NCBI RefSeq assembly: GCF_003049665.1
Contig: NZ_PYWM01000007.1
Span: 1 to 64,000, forward strand
DNA: 64,000 nucleotides
Direction: 5' to 3'
Source of the DNA: Lysinibacillus mangiferihumi
GTDB lineage: Bacteria; Bacillota; Bacilli; Bacillales_A; Planococcaceae
Shown: positions 36,372-47,620 of the stretch, piece by piece
Position numbering within the stretch: position 1 is the stretch's first letter
Layout: each line of letters starts with the position of its first letter
Translations under genes and position numbers: made by a program
Notes under the pieces: generated by a model
Told to the model about the DNA's origin: nothing
The model's input: the letters and a program-made list of their open reading frames with translations, nothing else
Database searches by the model: none

Positions 36372-37925
36372 TTATTGTAAAGAATTTGTTAATTTTTTAG
36401 GAATCATTACAATCATTTTTGTGCCAACCCCTACTTTACTTTCTACCTGAATTCGCCCATGATGTGCCTCCACTAAATGCTTAACAATGGCTAGCCCTAA
36501 ACCGGTTCCACCCGAATTTCTACTACGTGCACGATCGACACGATAAAAACGTTCAAAGACACGTGCAATTTCATGCTTTTCAATCCCTATACCTTCATCT
36601 TCAATTTCAATAATTCCATACATATCATTTTCCTTCAAGCGAATCGTGACGGTTGTATCTTCTGGTGAATAGGTGATGGCGTTTGTTATTAAATTCGTTA
36701 CAATTTGAATAACGCGATTCGCATCCCCCATTACTTCCACATCACGAGCAATATCCACATGAAAGCTCATATTTTTTTCATCGAGTCGTGGCCCTGTTAA
36801 TTCTGCACCACGTATCAGTACATCCTGCAAGCCCATAGGCATAATATTTACCGTGAAACCATGTTGCTCGATTTTAGATAACTCTAATAAATCATGGATG
36901 AGCATTTGAAGACGATTGCTCTCTTTATGCATAATTTCTAAAAAAGACAGCAGCATCTTTTCATCCTTGTATGCACCATCAAGCAGTGTTTCAGAAAAGC
37001 CTTTAATGGATGTAATCGGCGTACGCAGTTCGTGTGATACATTGGCTACAAAGTCTTTCCGTATTTGCTCTAAGCGAACAAGTTCTGTTATATCATGCAT
37101 AACAATGACAACGCCTAGCCAACGTCCGTGGTCGCCAATAACAGGAGCACCGTACACTTCTTTATTATATAACTCCTGCTGTACTTCCATTTTTATTTGT
37201 TGGCGATAGGGCATTTCTGTTAAAAACACGTGGTCTATAAATTGCTCAAGCGTTTTTGGTAAGCCAATCGTACGAAAAACTTTTCCTTGTACATCCTCAA
37301 GTTGCATGCCAAAGCGCTCTAAAAATACGCGGTTGACGATTGAAATATTCCCTTCACGTCCAATCATCATAAGTGAGCTTCCCATGTTTTCAATTAACGT
37401 TTTTAACCTTTCTTCCTCTACTTCACGAATCGTCGTAATATCCTGTAAATTACGCGCTAAAATATTGATGGAATGACTAAGGGGCATCATGCGTTCCTGC
37501 TCATTCTCGTGTGCACGAGCACGGTAATTTCCTTTTGCTAGTTCAAGCGCCGTTTCGGTTACATTATCAATCGGTGCGGTGAAATTGACAATCATGTAAC
37601 GACTTACAACAGCTATTAATAACAGCGTAATCGTAAATAATATCGCCAAAACACCATACAGACGGGCACGCACGTATGACAAGAGCGAGTCCTTTATTTC
37701 GATTGCTTGAGATGCGACTAATGCTTTTTTATCTTCCTCAGATAAAGTAATATGACGTTCCTCTAGTACTTTTTCGATTGCTTCTTGACTGGATGAGCTC
37801 GCCTGCTCTTTGTATTGTTCTACATAAACAGGAAAAAGCTGACCTATAACAATCATTAGGACAGCTAGAATCGTTCCGAGTGAGAGCATGAATGTCAAGA
37901 ATAAGCGGTTACTCATTGATTTCAT
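36372..37925 (-). CDS. phoR: Phosphate-sensing histidine kinase PhoR
   Basis: A 517-residue membrane kinase. Spans lie at about 8-30 and 90-112, with only some 60 residues outside. HAMP (about 113-165), PAS (about 175-285), HisKA with VANVSHELRTP (His298) and HATPase (NLITNAITYSP, DEGIGIE, GTGLGLAIVK) follow. Partner PhoP and the gene order next to mdh identify PhoR. B. subtilis PhoR has 579 residues with a larger outer domain. It overlaps phoP by four bases. Confidence 0.92.
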   Translation of the reverse strand: MKSMSNRLFLTFMLSLGTILAVLMIVIGQLFPVYVEQYKEQASSSSQEAIEKVLEERHITLSEEDKKALVASQAIEIKDSLLSYVRARLYGVLAILFTITLLLIAVVSRYMIVNFTAPIDNVTETALELAKGNYRARAHENEQERMMPLSHSINILARNLQDITTIREVEEERLKTLIENMGSSLMMIGREGNISIVNRVFLERFGMQLEDVQGKVFRTIGLPKTLEQFIDHVFLTEMPYRQQIKMEVQQELYNKEVYGAPVIGDHGRWLGVVIVMHDITELVRLEQIRKDFVANVSHELRTPITSIKGFSETLLDGAYKDEKMLLSFLEIMHKESNRLQMLIHDLLELSKIEQHGFTVNIMPMGLQDVLIRGAELTGPRLDEKNMSFHVDIARDVEVMGDANRVIQIVTNLITNAITYSPEDTTVTIRLKENDMYGIIEIEDEGIGIEKHEIARVFERFYRVDRARSRNSGGTGLGLAIVKHLVEAHHGRIQVESKVGVGTKMIVMIPKKLTNSLQ

Positions 37926-38638
37926 GAAGTTTTCGGCTCCTCAAATTTATAGCCAAGACCACGAATTGTTTTAATAAACATCGGTTTACGACTATTTTCT
38001 TCAATTTTATCGCGGAGGTGACTAATGTGCACATCTACAATACGAGTATCGCCTGCAAAATCATACTTCCAGACAGCACTTAAAAGCTGATCGCGCGTTA
38101 AGACACGGTTTTTGTTTTCGAGTAAATAAATAAGCAACTCAAATTCTTTCGGTGTAAATTCCAGTGCTTCCTCTTGTAAAAATACTTCAAAACGCTCAGG
38201 AAATACGCGTAATTGTCCAAATTCGTACATTTTTTCTTGAGATGCATCCTTATCCTCAATCACAACATTTTGTGTAAAGCGTCTTAAAACCGCTTTAACA
38301 CGTGCTAATACTTCGCGTGGACTAAAAGGCTTTGTCATATAATCGTCAGCGCCTAATTCCAAACCAAGTACTTTATCGAATTCATCATCTTTTGCCGTTA
38401 ACATAATAATCGGTGTATTCATTCGTTGTTGACGAATTTGCTTACAAACTTCCATACCATCTAACTTCGGAAGCATTAAGTCCAAAAGGATTAAATCGGG
38501 CTGAATTTCCATGGCTCTATTTAGCCCTTCTAGACCATCGGCTGCCGTCTCAACTAAATAGCCAGCCTGTTCTAAATTATATTTTAATAAGGTCGCAATA
38601 GAAAACTCATCTTCTACAACTAAAATTGTCTTTGTCAT
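37922..38638 (-). CDS. phoP: Phosphate response regulator PhoP
   Basis: A 238-residue OmpR-type regulator. Receiver: phospho-acceptor Asp53 in LILLDLMLPKLDG, then TAKDDEFDKVLGLELGADDYMTKPFSPREV. Winged helix: LTRDQLLSAVWKYDFAGDTRIVDVHISHLRDKIE. The sequence is very close in pattern to B. subtilis PhoP, which controls the Pho regulon. ACGGAGG precedes the ATG. Confidence 0.95.
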   Translation of the reverse strand: MTKTILVVEDEFSIATLLKYNLEQAGYLVETAADGLEGLNRAMEIQPDLILLDLMLPKLDGMEVCKQIRQQRMNTPIIMLTAKDDEFDKVLGLELGADDYMTKPFSPREVLARVKAVLRRFTQNVVIEDKDASQEKMYEFGQLRVFPERFEVFLQEEALEFTPKEFELLIYLLENKNRVLTRDQLLSAVWKYDFAGDTRIVDVHISHLRDKIEENSRKPMFIKTIRGLGYKFEEPKTS

Positions 38639-38693
38639 GTATATTGCCTCCGTTAGTGATTTGAAACCCCCATTTCAAATCTTAAGACGCTCG

Positions 38694-39134
38694 CTATAAT
38701 GCCAGTGGTGGTGTCACCAGCAATGTACCTTCAATTACAAGCTGCTTTTGTTCATTATAGGAGAGCACAGAAACAGTAATAGTATTCTGTACTTTGTTGA
38801 CTGCTGTTACCTCTAAAAACGTATCAAATAATTCATAATGATAGAGTGGTCCTAAATACGTTAAATGTTGTTCGATAATACGCGCTCCTGGTCCAGGTAT
38901 ATACTTTGAGACAGCTGACGTAATTATGCCATTTAACATAATAGTTGGTACAATTGGCTTTTTAAAAGGCGTCATCGCTGCATATTCATGCTGAATATAT
39001 AATGGATTACTATCATTTGTAAGTCCTAAATAAAGCAATAAATCCTTATCTTCTATTTTTTCAGTAATATGAATTTTCTCGCCAACTGTAATTTCATCAA
39101 TAGTGAGACCAAGCTTACTGTTCTTTTGAAGCAA
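38694..39134 (-). CDS. MaoC-like hot-dog dehydratase
   Basis: A 146-residue single hot-dog domain of the MaoC type: ITVGEKIHITEKIEDKDLLLYLGLTNDSNPLYIQHEYA, where Asp, Asn and His form the hydratase-like site. It may act on an acyl-CoA or acyl-ACP. The start is TTG at 39134 with AAGGGG upstream. The gene lies between mdh and phoP, as in several Bacillaceae. Confidence 0.87.
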   Translation of the reverse strand: MLQKNSKLGLTIDEITVGEKIHITEKIEDKDLLLYLGLTNDSNPLYIQHEYAAMTPFKKPIVPTIMLNGIITSAVSKYIPGPGARIIEQHLTYLGPLYHYELFDTFLEVTAVNKVQNTITVSVLSYNEQKQLVIEGTLLVTPPLAL

Positions 39135-39274
39135 AGATACGCCAACCCCTTTTCTATCATACTACCTCCATAGTATCAATTTTATTCTAAAAGTACAACG
39201 AAAAGCAGAATAACCATTTTATAAATAGGCATAGTATAAAGTACAAAAGTGGCTTTTTTTAATATCTTTCTGCA

Positions 39275-39310
39275 TAAAAAAAATCGAGTAAGAATGAATC
39301 TTACTCGATT
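39275..39310 (-). terminator. Terminator after mdh
   Basis: AATCGAGTAAGA/TCTTACTCGATT, 12 bp, with seven Ts on the minus strand. Confidence 0.92.
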
Positions 39311-39323
39311 TCATAAACTATGA

Positions 39324-40262
39324 TTAAGCTAAAACTTTCATAACTGCTTTGACAGCGTCAGCAGAATTATCTAATGCAGCCTTTTCTTCATCCGTTAATG
39401 CCAGTTCAAAGATTTTTTCAATACCGTTTGCACCAAGTAATGTTGGTACTCCTAAATAAATATCATTGTAACCATATTCACCTTCTAAGTAGGCGATAGA
39501 TGGAAGTATACGCTTTTGATCTTTAATGATTGCTTCAGCCATTTCAACAAGTGCTGCTGCTGGAGCATAGTATGCGGAACCGTTACCAAGTAAGTTGACG
39601 ATTTCTGCACCACCATTGCGCGTGCGATCTACAATTGCTGCTAAACGTTCTGGAGCGATTAAAGTTTCTAAAGGAATACCACCAGCAAAAGAATAACGAG
39701 TAAGTGGTACCATTGTATCACCATGACCACCTAATACAAAACCAGTAATGTCTTTTACAGAGATGTTTAGCTCTTCAGCTACAAAAGCACAGAATCGAGC
39801 GGTATCAAGTACACCTGATTGTCCGATTACACGGTTTTTTGGAAAGCCCGTTTCTTTAAATACTGTGTAAGTCATCGCATCAACAGGATTTGTCAATACG
39901 AGAATGGTTGCGTTTGGTGAATGAGCAGCGATTTCTTTTGAAACAGTTTTCATAACGCCTTGGTTGATTTGAACTAAGTCGTCACGGCTCATGCCAGGTT
40001 TACGTGCGACACCTGCAGTAATGATGACTACATCAGAATCAGCAGTATCTGCATAGTTAGAAGTACCTTTTACAAAAGAATCAAAACCTTGTATTGGCGC
40101 AGCTTCCCACATATCTAAAGCTTTACCCTTTGTTGGATTTTCAGCTTGTGGGATATCGACTAATACAACATCGCCAAGTTCTTTTTGCGCTGCTAAAAAT
40201 GCTGCAGTTGCGCCGGTGAATCCGCCACCGATTACTGAGATTTTTTTACGTTTCAAAGTCAT
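39324..40262 (-). CDS. mdh: Malate dehydrogenase
   Basis: A 312-residue LDH-like malate dehydrogenase of the TCA cycle. NAD fold: [19 protein letters not shown]; catalytic region [12 protein letters not shown] and [20 protein letters not shown] precedes the ATG. Third gene of citZ-icd-mdh; a terminator between icd and mdh suggests partial uncoupling. Confidence 0.97.
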   Translation of the reverse strand: MTLKRKKISVIGGGFTGATAAFLAAQKELGDVVLVDIPQAENPTKGKALDMWEAAPIQGFDSFVKGTSNYADTADSDVVIITAGVARKPGMSRDDLVQINQGVMKTVSKEIAAHSPNATILVLTNPVDAMTYTVFKETGFPKNRVIGQSGVLDTARFCAFVAEELNISVKDITGFVLGGHGDTMVPLTRYSFAGGIPLETLIAPERLAAIVDRTRNGGAEIVNLLGNGSAYYAPAAALVEMAEAIIKDQKRILPSIAYLEGEYGYNDIYLGVPTLLGANGIEKIFELALTDEEKAALDNSADAVKAVMKVLA

Positions 40263-40300
40263 TTGAATACGCTCCTTTTAATTTAGGATATATGCTAAAA

Positions 40301-40327
40301 AAGGGAGGAGAATAAATTCTCTCTCCC
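40301..40327 (-). terminator. Terminator between icd and mdh
   Basis: GGGAG.GAAT/ATTC.CTCCC-type stem with a T-run on the minus strand, 115 bp past icd. Confidence 0.72.
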
Positions 40328-40440
40328 TCGATTAAACCAGGTACTACTATTACTGTAGCAAACCAATTTTACATGAAACAAACATCTGTTGACAGATTCC
40401 GGATTGTTACAGTGATCATTTTTACGCTATTTCGTAAAAA

Positions 40441-41703
40441 TTATAGGTTTTTAATTAGTTCGTTAGCGAATTCTGAACATTTCACTTCTGTAGCGCCGTC
40501 CATTAAACGAGCGAAGTCATAAGTTACAACTTTTGAAGAGATTGTTTGTTCTACAGATTTAGTGATCATGTCAGCTGCTTCTTGCCATCCTAAGTGTTCA
40601 AGCATTAATACACCTGAAAGTAATACTGAAGATGGGTTAACTTTATCTAAGCCAGCATATTTTGGAGCTGTACCGTGAGTAGCTTCGAAAATCGCGTGAC
40701 CAGTTACGTAGTTAATGTTCGCGCCTGGAGCGATACCGATACCACCAACTTGAGCAGCTAATGCATCAGAAATATAGTCACCATTTAAGTTCATTGTAGC
40801 TACTACATCAAACTCAGTTGGACGAGTTAAAATTTGTTGTAAGAAGATATCAGCGATTGAATCTTTTACTAAGATTTTACCAGCTGCTAAAGCTTCAGCT
40901 TGTGCTTTGTTTGCTGCTTCTTCACCTTGGTCAGCTTTGATTGCATCATATTGGTTCCAAGTGAATGTTTGATCAGCAAATTCAGTTTCAGCTAATTCAT
41001 AACCCCATTTTTTGAATCCACCTTCAGTGAATTTCATAATGTTTCCTTTGTGTACTAAAGTCACAGAAGGACGGTTATGTTTAATTGCATATTCGATAGC
41101 AGAACGTACTAAACGCTCAGTACCTTCTTTAGATACAGGTTTTACACCGATACCTGAAGTTTCTGGGAAACGGATTTGGTTAACACCAAATTCAGTTTGT
41201 AGGAAGTTGATGATTTTTTGAGCTTGTTCAGAGCCTGATTCGAATTCGATACCTGCGTAGATGTCTTCTGTGTTTTCGCGGAAGATAACCATATCAACGT
41301 CTTCTGGACGTTTAACTGGAGAAGGTACTCCGTCAAAGTGACGTACTGGACGTAAGCAAACATATAAATCAAGTTGTTGACGTAATGCTACGTTTAGAGA
41401 GCGGATACCACCACCGATTGGTGTAGTAAGAGGACCTTTGATTGCAATTAGGTATTCGTTAATTTTGTCTAAAGTATCTTGTGGTAACCATTCACCAGTT
41501 TGGTTGAATGCTTTTTCACCAGCTAAAACTTCTAACCATTCGATTTTCTTTTCGCCGTTATATGCTTTTTCTACAGCTGCGTCAATTACGCGAGATGCTG
41601 CTGCCCAAATATCTGGACCGATTCCATCACCTTCGATGAATGGGATTACTGGGTTGTTTGGTACATTAAGTACGCCGTTTTCAACTACAATTTTGTTTGA
41701 CAT
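40441..41703 (-). CDS. icd: Isocitrate dehydrogenase (NADP)
   Basis: A 420-residue NADP isocitrate dehydrogenase. [13 protein letters not shown] at the start, substrate-binding [35 protein letters not shown] and [33 protein letters not shown] precedes the ATG. It follows citZ by 80 bp with a hairpin between. Confidence 0.97.
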   Translation of the reverse strand: MSNKIVVENGVLNVPNNPVIPFIEGDGIGPDIWAAASRVIDAAVEKAYNGEKKIEWLEVLAGEKAFNQTGEWLPQDTLDKINEYLIAIKGPLTTPIGGGIRSLNVALRQQLDLYVCLRPVRHFDGVPSPVKRPEDVDMVIFRENTEDIYAGIEFESGSEQAQKIINFLQTEFGVNQIRFPETSGIGVKPVSKEGTERLVRSAIEYAIKHNRPSVTLVHKGNIMKFTEGGFKKWGYELAETEFADQTFTWNQYDAIKADQGEEAANKAQAEALAAGKILVKDSIADIFLQQILTRPTEFDVVATMNLNGDYISDALAAQVGGIGIAPGANINYVTGHAIFEATHGTAPKYAGLDKVNPSSVLLSGVLMLEHLGWQEAADMITKSVEQTISSKVVTYDFARLMDGATEVKCSEFANELIKNL

Positions 41704-41732
41704 TGATGTTTCCTCCTAAATTCATAATCATA

Positions 41733-41758
41733 GGACTGTGTTATAAGTAACACAGTCC
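41733..41758 (-). other. Intercistronic hairpin, citZ-icd
   Basis: GGACTGTGTTA/TAACACAGTCC, a perfect 11-bp stem with a four-base loop and no T-run. It probably protects or adjusts the two messages instead of terminating. Confidence 0.6.
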
Positions 41759-41783
41759 CAAATATTCTAGCATAAATTCCAAA

Positions 41784-42899
41784 TTAGCGCTCGCTGATTG
41801 GAACATATTTTTGCATGCCTGGTCCAACATACTCTGCACGTGGACGGATTAGGCGGTTGTTAGCATATTGTTCAAGAATATGTGCTACCCAACCAGAAGT
41901 ACGTGAAACTGCAAAAATTGGTGTGAATAAGTCATGATCGATACCTAAAGAATCGTACACTGATGCAGAGAAGAAGTCTACGTTAGCAGGTAATTTCTTT
42001 TGTTCAACGATCATGTCATGGATTTTAACTGACATTTCATAAAGTTCTGGTTTACCAGTTAGTTCAGTTAACTTTTGTGACATTACACGTAAGTGTGGTG
42101 CACGTGGGTCGCCTTTGCGGTATACGCGGTGACCGAAGCCCATGATTTTTTCTTTGTTGTCTAATTTATTTTGAATGTAAGATTCAACGTTTTCAAGTGA
42201 ACCAATTTCAGTTAACATCTTCATAACTTGCTCATTTGCACCGCCATGAAGTGGTCCTTTTAATGCACCGATAGCTGCAGTTACGCCAGAATAAACATCT
42301 GATAATGTAGCTACACATACACGTGCTGTAAATGTAGAGGCATTTAATTCGTGGTCAGCATGTAATACTAATGCTTTATCGAACGCTTCTACTTCGATTG
42401 CTGCTGGCTCTTCGCCTTTTAACATATATAGGAAGTTTGCTGCATAGCTAAGCTCAGCTTTTGGTTGGATTGGCTCTAAGCCTTTACGTACACGTGCAAA
42501 TGCAGTAACAACTGTTGCAATTTTAGCTTGTAGACGGATAGCTTTACGGTAGTTAGCTTCTGGATCCATTACATCCGCTTCTTCATCGAATACACCAAGT
42601 AAAGATACTGCCGTACGAAGTGCAGCCATTGGATGTACAGTTGAAAGCGGGTACGTTTTGAATTGGTCTACAATTGCTTGTGGAATAGACATGTTGTCTG
42701 CTAATTGTTGTTTTAACTCAGCAAGCTCGTCCGCTTTAGGTAAACGAGTGTGCCATAGTAGGTAAATAACCTCTTCAAATGATGCGTTGTCTGCTAAATC
42801 ATCAATGTTGTAACCAACATATGTAAGTGTGTCATCGATAATTGAACTGATTTTAGATTCCGCTGCTACGATACCTTCTAAACCTTTTGTTGCTGACAT
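41784..42899 (-). CDS. citZ: Citrate synthase
   Basis: A 371-residue citrate synthase. Active-site pieces: LHGGANEQVMKML, GFGHRVYRKGDPRAPHL and NVDFFSASVYDSLGID. GAGGGAG precedes the ATG. It heads the citZ-icd-mdh set. A promoter with CcpA-type sites lies upstream, as for citZ in B. subtilis. Confidence 0.96.
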   Translation of the reverse strand: MSATKGLEGIVAAESKISSIIDDTLTYVGYNIDDLADNASFEEVIYLLWHTRLPKADELAELKQQLADNMSIPQAIVDQFKTYPLSTVHPMAALRTAVSLLGVFDEEADVMDPEANYRKAIRLQAKIATVVTAFARVRKGLEPIQPKAELSYAANFLYMLKGEEPAAIEVEAFDKALVLHADHELNASTFTARVCVATLSDVYSGVTAAIGALKGPLHGGANEQVMKMLTEIGSLENVESYIQNKLDNKEKIMGFGHRVYRKGDPRAPHLRVMSQKLTELTGKPELYEMSVKIHDMIVEQKKLPANVDFFSASVYDSLGIDHDLFTPIFAVSRTSGWVAHILEQYANNRLIRPRAEYVGPGMQKYVPISER

Positions 42900-42932
42900 A
42901 AATTATCGCTCCCTCATACTAATAATTTTTAT

Positions 42933-42946
42933 TGTAAACGCTTTTT
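42933..42946. promoter_or_regulatory. cre-like site in the citZ leader
   Basis: TGTAAACGCTTTTT (minus strand AAAAAGCGTTTACA) differs from the cre model TGAAAGCGTTTACA at two outer bases. Likely CcpA roadblock or repression site. Confidence 0.6.
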
Positions 42947-42987
42947 CAAACATAGCATTTACGTTTTTTGCTCACATGAACCATTAA

Positions 42988-43035
42988 GTAAATCGCTTAC
43001 ATTGCTATTATAATCATTTTTGACAGCTTTGTGAA
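42988..43035 (-). promoter_or_regulatory. citZ promoter with overlapping cre-like site
   Basis: Minus-strand TTCACA (43035-43030), 17-bp spacer, TATAAT (43012-43007). TGTAAGCGATTTAC (43001-42988) follows directly, about at the transcription start, and resembles a CcpA site. Catabolite control of citZ is known in B. subtilis. Confidence 0.7.
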
Positions 43036-43151
43036 TGAAAAACCTTTAAATAAAGAAAAAGTCGGACGAGCGACTATATATACGCACTAAAGAGGGTTTT
43101 TTGTATATTTTGACAATATTTTTTCATTTGAATCGGGGTGATTTTGTAAAA

Positions 43152-44117
43152 ATGAGGAATATTAAATATTTTTCATACGAAAGAACTATTAATATTTTCT
43201 GGTTTATTTTCTATTTAGTGATTCTTTGGTTCGTATTACCTGTGTCTCTTGCTATATTTTTATCATTCACCACATATCCAATAATAAATTTTCTTCATAA
43301 GTACTGTAAAATCGCTTATTGGATTGCCGCAATTATCGTTGAAATATTGATACTTTCTTGCATTGTTCTCCTCATTATTATATCAATAAACAGCATTATA
43401 CTCATCTTTCCAGAAATACGAGATACACTCCAAAACTTCCCATTATTCACTGAATATGAATCCATTTTCATGCAGTTTTTACAGGAGAAATCACTGTCTA
43501 TTTTTGATTCAATCGTCGTTTATACAGCAAATTTATTTCAAATATTTATGAAGCACGTCATTGAAGTTTTTATTTTTCTTGTTGCATATTATTTTGCATT
43601 ATTAGAAACAAGGAAATCTCGTTATTGGTTTTTCCAATATGCCCCAAAAAAATATAGACATGAATGGCAATCTCATTTTTCTAAAGTTATGCAACTGTTT
43701 CATTACTTTGTATTCGTGGAATTTCAGTTATTTACGATTACACTGCTCATTCTTTGTGCAGGCTTTATGATGTTCCAATTTGAACAAGCTATTACGAAAG
43801 CATTTATTGTTGCTTTTGCAGATGTACTACCTTTTTTTGGCATTGGTGTTTTTCTTGTCCCAATGAGCATTTACTTTTATTTTAATGGTAATACCTTTTT
43901 ATGTGTTGCCATTTTACTATTGTATTTGTTTGTCCAACTTACAAGGCAGCTAGCTGAATCTATGCTTTGGTCGAATACACTGCAATTGCGAACATTTCAC
44001 ACGTTTTTCATCAGTGCTGCCTCCATTTTATTATTCGGCTTTTATGGTATTTTACTAAGCCCACTATTTTTATTTTTAGCTGTTAAGCTGAAAGAAAAAT
44101 CTATTTTTGAACAATGA
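43152..44117 (+). CDS. ytvI: AI-2E/YtvI family membrane permease
   Basis: A 321-residue membrane protein with about eight spans and the family signature near the C-terminus (AFADVLPFFGIGVFLVPMSIYFYFNGN ... YGILLSPLFLFLAVKLK). YtvI is made in sporulation in B. subtilis and lies beside citZ there too. The ATG at 43152 was chosen after GGGGTGA; TTG at 43101 (338 residues) is the alternative. Its last 17 bp overlap the end of convergent fxsA. Substrate unknown. Confidence 0.85.
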   Translation: MRNIKYFSYERTINIFWFIFYLVILWFVLPVSLAIFLSFTTYPIINFLHKYCKIAYWIAAIIVEILILSCIVLLIIISINSIILIFPEIRDTLQNFPLFTEYESIFMQFLQEKSLSIFDSIVVYTANLFQIFMKHVIEVFIFLVAYYFALLETRKSRYWFFQYAPKKYRHEWQSHFSKVMQLFHYFVFVEFQLFTITLLILCAGFMMFQFEQAITKAFIVAFADVLPFFGIGVFLVPMSIYFYFNGNTFLCVAILLLYLFVQLTRQLAESMLWSNTLQLRTFHTFFISAASILLFGFYGILLSPLFLFLAVKLKEKSIFEQ

Positions 44118-44490
44118 TAAATTGTCCTTTTTTCATTTTTTTACGCATCCAGTAAAATACGAGCGGTTGGAATAATTTTCGTGTTATTGGTAACAGCAAT
44201 AACAACCCGATAACATCTGTTATAAAACCTGGTAGTGCTAAAAGTACACCGCCACTAAAATTCAACATGGCATCGACTAATGCAGGTCCCGGAGCTTCCC
44301 CTCGTGCTACCATATGTTTTACGTTTTTTACGGAATTAATACCTTTATTTTTCGCTATATAAATACCAATAATTGTCGTAGCGACAACAAGTAATAATGT
44401 ATTGAAAACGCCAATATTTTGACCAATAACTATTAATAACGCCAGTTCGGCTAATGCATATACAACAAAACTAAGAAAAAATTTTTTCAT
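44101..44490 (-). CDS. fxsA: Membrane protein FxsA
   Basis: A 129-residue FxsA-family protein with two to four spans: LAELALLIVIGQNIG, then GGVLLALPGFITDVIGLLLLLPITRKLF. In E. coli FxsA affects phage T7 exclusion by F plasmids; its role in Firmicutes is unknown. GGAG lies before the ATG. It follows pyk and converges on ytvI. Confidence 0.92.
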   Translation of the reverse strand: MKKFFLSFVVYALAELALLIVIGQNIGVFNTLLLVVATTIIGIYIAKNKGINSVKNVKHMVARGEAPGPALVDAMLNFSGGVLLALPGFITDVIGLLLLLPITRKLFQPLVFYWMRKKMKKGQFIIVQK

Positions 44491-44599
44491 ATTTTTCTCC
44501 TTTCTATTGAAAAAGCTATACCTTCTATACGTTATTATAGCCCAATAAGTTTCATCTAAAAAACAAATACATGTAAATACTATTTATCACTTGTTATGT

Positions 44600-44635
44600 A
44601 AAAGGCTCTAGTACGGTTCCCCCTACTAGAGCCTT
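44600..44635 (-). terminator. Terminator after pyk
   Basis: AAGGCTCTAGTA/TACTAGAGCCTT, 12 bp, then TTTTA on the minus strand. Confidence 0.85.
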
Positions 44636-44646
44636 GTCATTATTTA

Positions 44647-46407
44647 TTAAAGTACACTTGCATGTCCTTTATAAATAACACCTGTTTCAGCATCCATTGT
44701 TATTTCCTGACCGTGGCGAATTAATGTTGTCGCTTCTTTTACGCCGACGATTACAGGGATACCAAGGCTTAGCCCTACAACAGCAGCATGACTAGTCAGT
44801 CCGCCTTCCTCTGTAATAAGGCCGATGCAATTTTCAATCGCTGGCATCATATCGCGATCCGAACCTAACGTTACTAAAATGCAGCCATCTGTGTCATATG
44901 CTAATGCTTCTGCTGCATTTTTTGCTACAACTGTCTTACCGATTACTGACGCTTTGCCGATTCCTTGACCGCGCGCCAACAGATCACCAATAATGTGAAC
45001 TTTCATTAAGTTTGTAGTACCTGCTTCACCAACAGGAACTCCAGCCGTAATAACAACTGCATCACCATGCGTGACATAGCCATGTTTTAAGCTTTCGTCT
45101 ACTGCCAGTTCTAAAATTTCGTCTGTCGTTGTAACACGTTGACATACTACTGGATAGACACCCCATACAAGCGTTAGTGCATTGGCTGTATTTGCAGAGC
45201 CCGTAACAGCAACAATTGGTACACCAGGACGATATTTTGCAATCATTCTCGCTGTATTTCCGCTTTCCGTCGGTGCCAATACTGCTTTTACGCCTAAGTT
45301 TATCGAAGTATAAGCTACTGCCTGAGAAATAGCCTCTGTCATATTCGCTTCTTTTTCACGACTACGCGTCGAAACGATTGCTTTATAATCCAATGAATTT
45401 TCAGTGCGCTGTGCAATTTTATTCATCGTTTGTACAGATTCCACTGGGTAAATTCCTGCTGCTGTTTCACCAGATAGCATAATCGCATCCGTTCCATCAA
45501 TAATGGCGTTCGCAACGTCACTTGCTTCTGCTCGTGTTGGACGAGGATTACGTTGCATTGAGTCTAACATTTGAGTAGCTGTAATAACTGGTTTACCAAC
45601 TTGGTTACATTTTAAAATTAATTTCTTTTGAACTAAAGGTACCTCTTCGGCTGGAATTTCTACACCAAGGTCACCACGTGCTACCATTAATCCATCTGAT
45701 ACTAAAATGATTTCGTCAATATTATCGACACCTTCTTGGTTCTCGATTTTCGGGATAATTTGAATATGACTACCACCATTTTGCTCAAGTAATTCACGAA
45801 TTTCTAATACATCTTTCGCTCGACGAACGAATGAAGCGGCAATAAAATCGACACCTTGCTTAATACCAAATAATATATCTTGTGCATCTTTTTCAGTAAT
45901 ACCTGGTAATTGCACTGAAACGCCAGGGACGTTAACACCTTTTTTATTTTTTAAGACCCCAGCATTTTCTACGATTGTGTGGATAAGCCCTTTTTCCGTA
46001 TCTGTTGCTAGCACACGTAATTGAATTAAACCATCATCCAATAAAATAATGGAGTTTTGTTCTACGTCTTCGATTAGTCGGTCATACGTAACAGAGAAGC
46101 TTGCCTCTGTTCCTTCTACTTCCGTCATCGAAATATCGATTACTTGTCCTGCTGTTAAATGCAGTTCTCCATTTTGCATATTATGCGTGCGAATTTCAGG
46201 TCCTTTTGTGTCGAGCAAAATCCCTACTGGTTTTCCTAACTTATCTGCAACTTCACGAATTAAATTAATGCGCACTTCATGTTCTTCATGTGAACCATGT
46301 GAAAAATTTAAGCGGGCTACATTCATACCTGCCTCAATTAGTTTTTCTAAAACTTCCGGTGACTCACTTGCTGGACCAATTGTACATACGATTTTTGTTT
46401 TTCTCAT
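44647..46407 (-). CDS. pyk: Pyruvate kinase with extra C-terminal domain
   Basis: A 586-residue pyruvate kinase. Catalytic core: [24 protein letters not shown] and the [21 protein letters not shown] pieces. Residues about 475-586 form the PEP-utiliser-like domain with [22 protein letters not shown], usual for Bacillus-type enzymes. GGAGTGGG precedes the ATG. It follows pfkA by 27 bp, so the two are one operon. Confidence 0.97.
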   Translation of the reverse strand: MRKTKIVCTIGPASESPEVLEKLIEAGMNVARLNFSHGSHEEHEVRINLIREVADKLGKPVGILLDTKGPEIRTHNMQNGELHLTAGQVIDISMTEVEGTEASFSVTYDRLIEDVEQNSIILLDDGLIQLRVLATDTEKGLIHTIVENAGVLKNKKGVNVPGVSVQLPGITEKDAQDILFGIKQGVDFIAASFVRRAKDVLEIRELLEQNGGSHIQIIPKIENQEGVDNIDEIILVSDGLMVARGDLGVEIPAEEVPLVQKKLILKCNQVGKPVITATQMLDSMQRNPRPTRAEASDVANAIIDGTDAIMLSGETAAGIYPVESVQTMNKIAQRTENSLDYKAIVSTRSREKEANMTEAISQAVAYTSINLGVKAVLAPTESGNTARMIAKYRPGVPIVAVTGSANTANALTLVWGVYPVVCQRVTTTDEILELAVDESLKHGYVTHGDAVVITAGVPVGEAGTTNLMKVHIIGDLLARGQGIGKASVIGKTVVAKNAAEALAYDTDGCILVTLGSDRDMMPAIENCIGLITEEGGLTSHAAVVGLSLGIPVIVGVKEATTLIRHGQEITMDAETGVIYKGHASVL

Positions 46408-46434
46408 TTTCTGCCCACTCCGTTTTACGCCAAA

Positions 46435-47430
<996 letters not shown>

Positions 47431-47620
47431 TCACATTAACACGAAAAAACAAACTATGTAAGGGTTCTGACGTTAGAAAAACATAACTTTTACATAAAAA
47501 ATGAAAAGAATGCGCTTTCACACATTCTTCCCATCACAAAGCATCTAAAATTTAACATTTTTAAAAATCCTTCGTTATAAATTAACGTTTAGACAGTCAG
47601 CGCTTTGTCATGTGTTTGGT

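Noticed and set aside
47500-47540. accA terminator with a cre-like TGAAAGCGCATTCT
   Set aside because: The stem GAATG/CATTC is only five pairs and the cre match lacks key outer bases; not firm enough to list.
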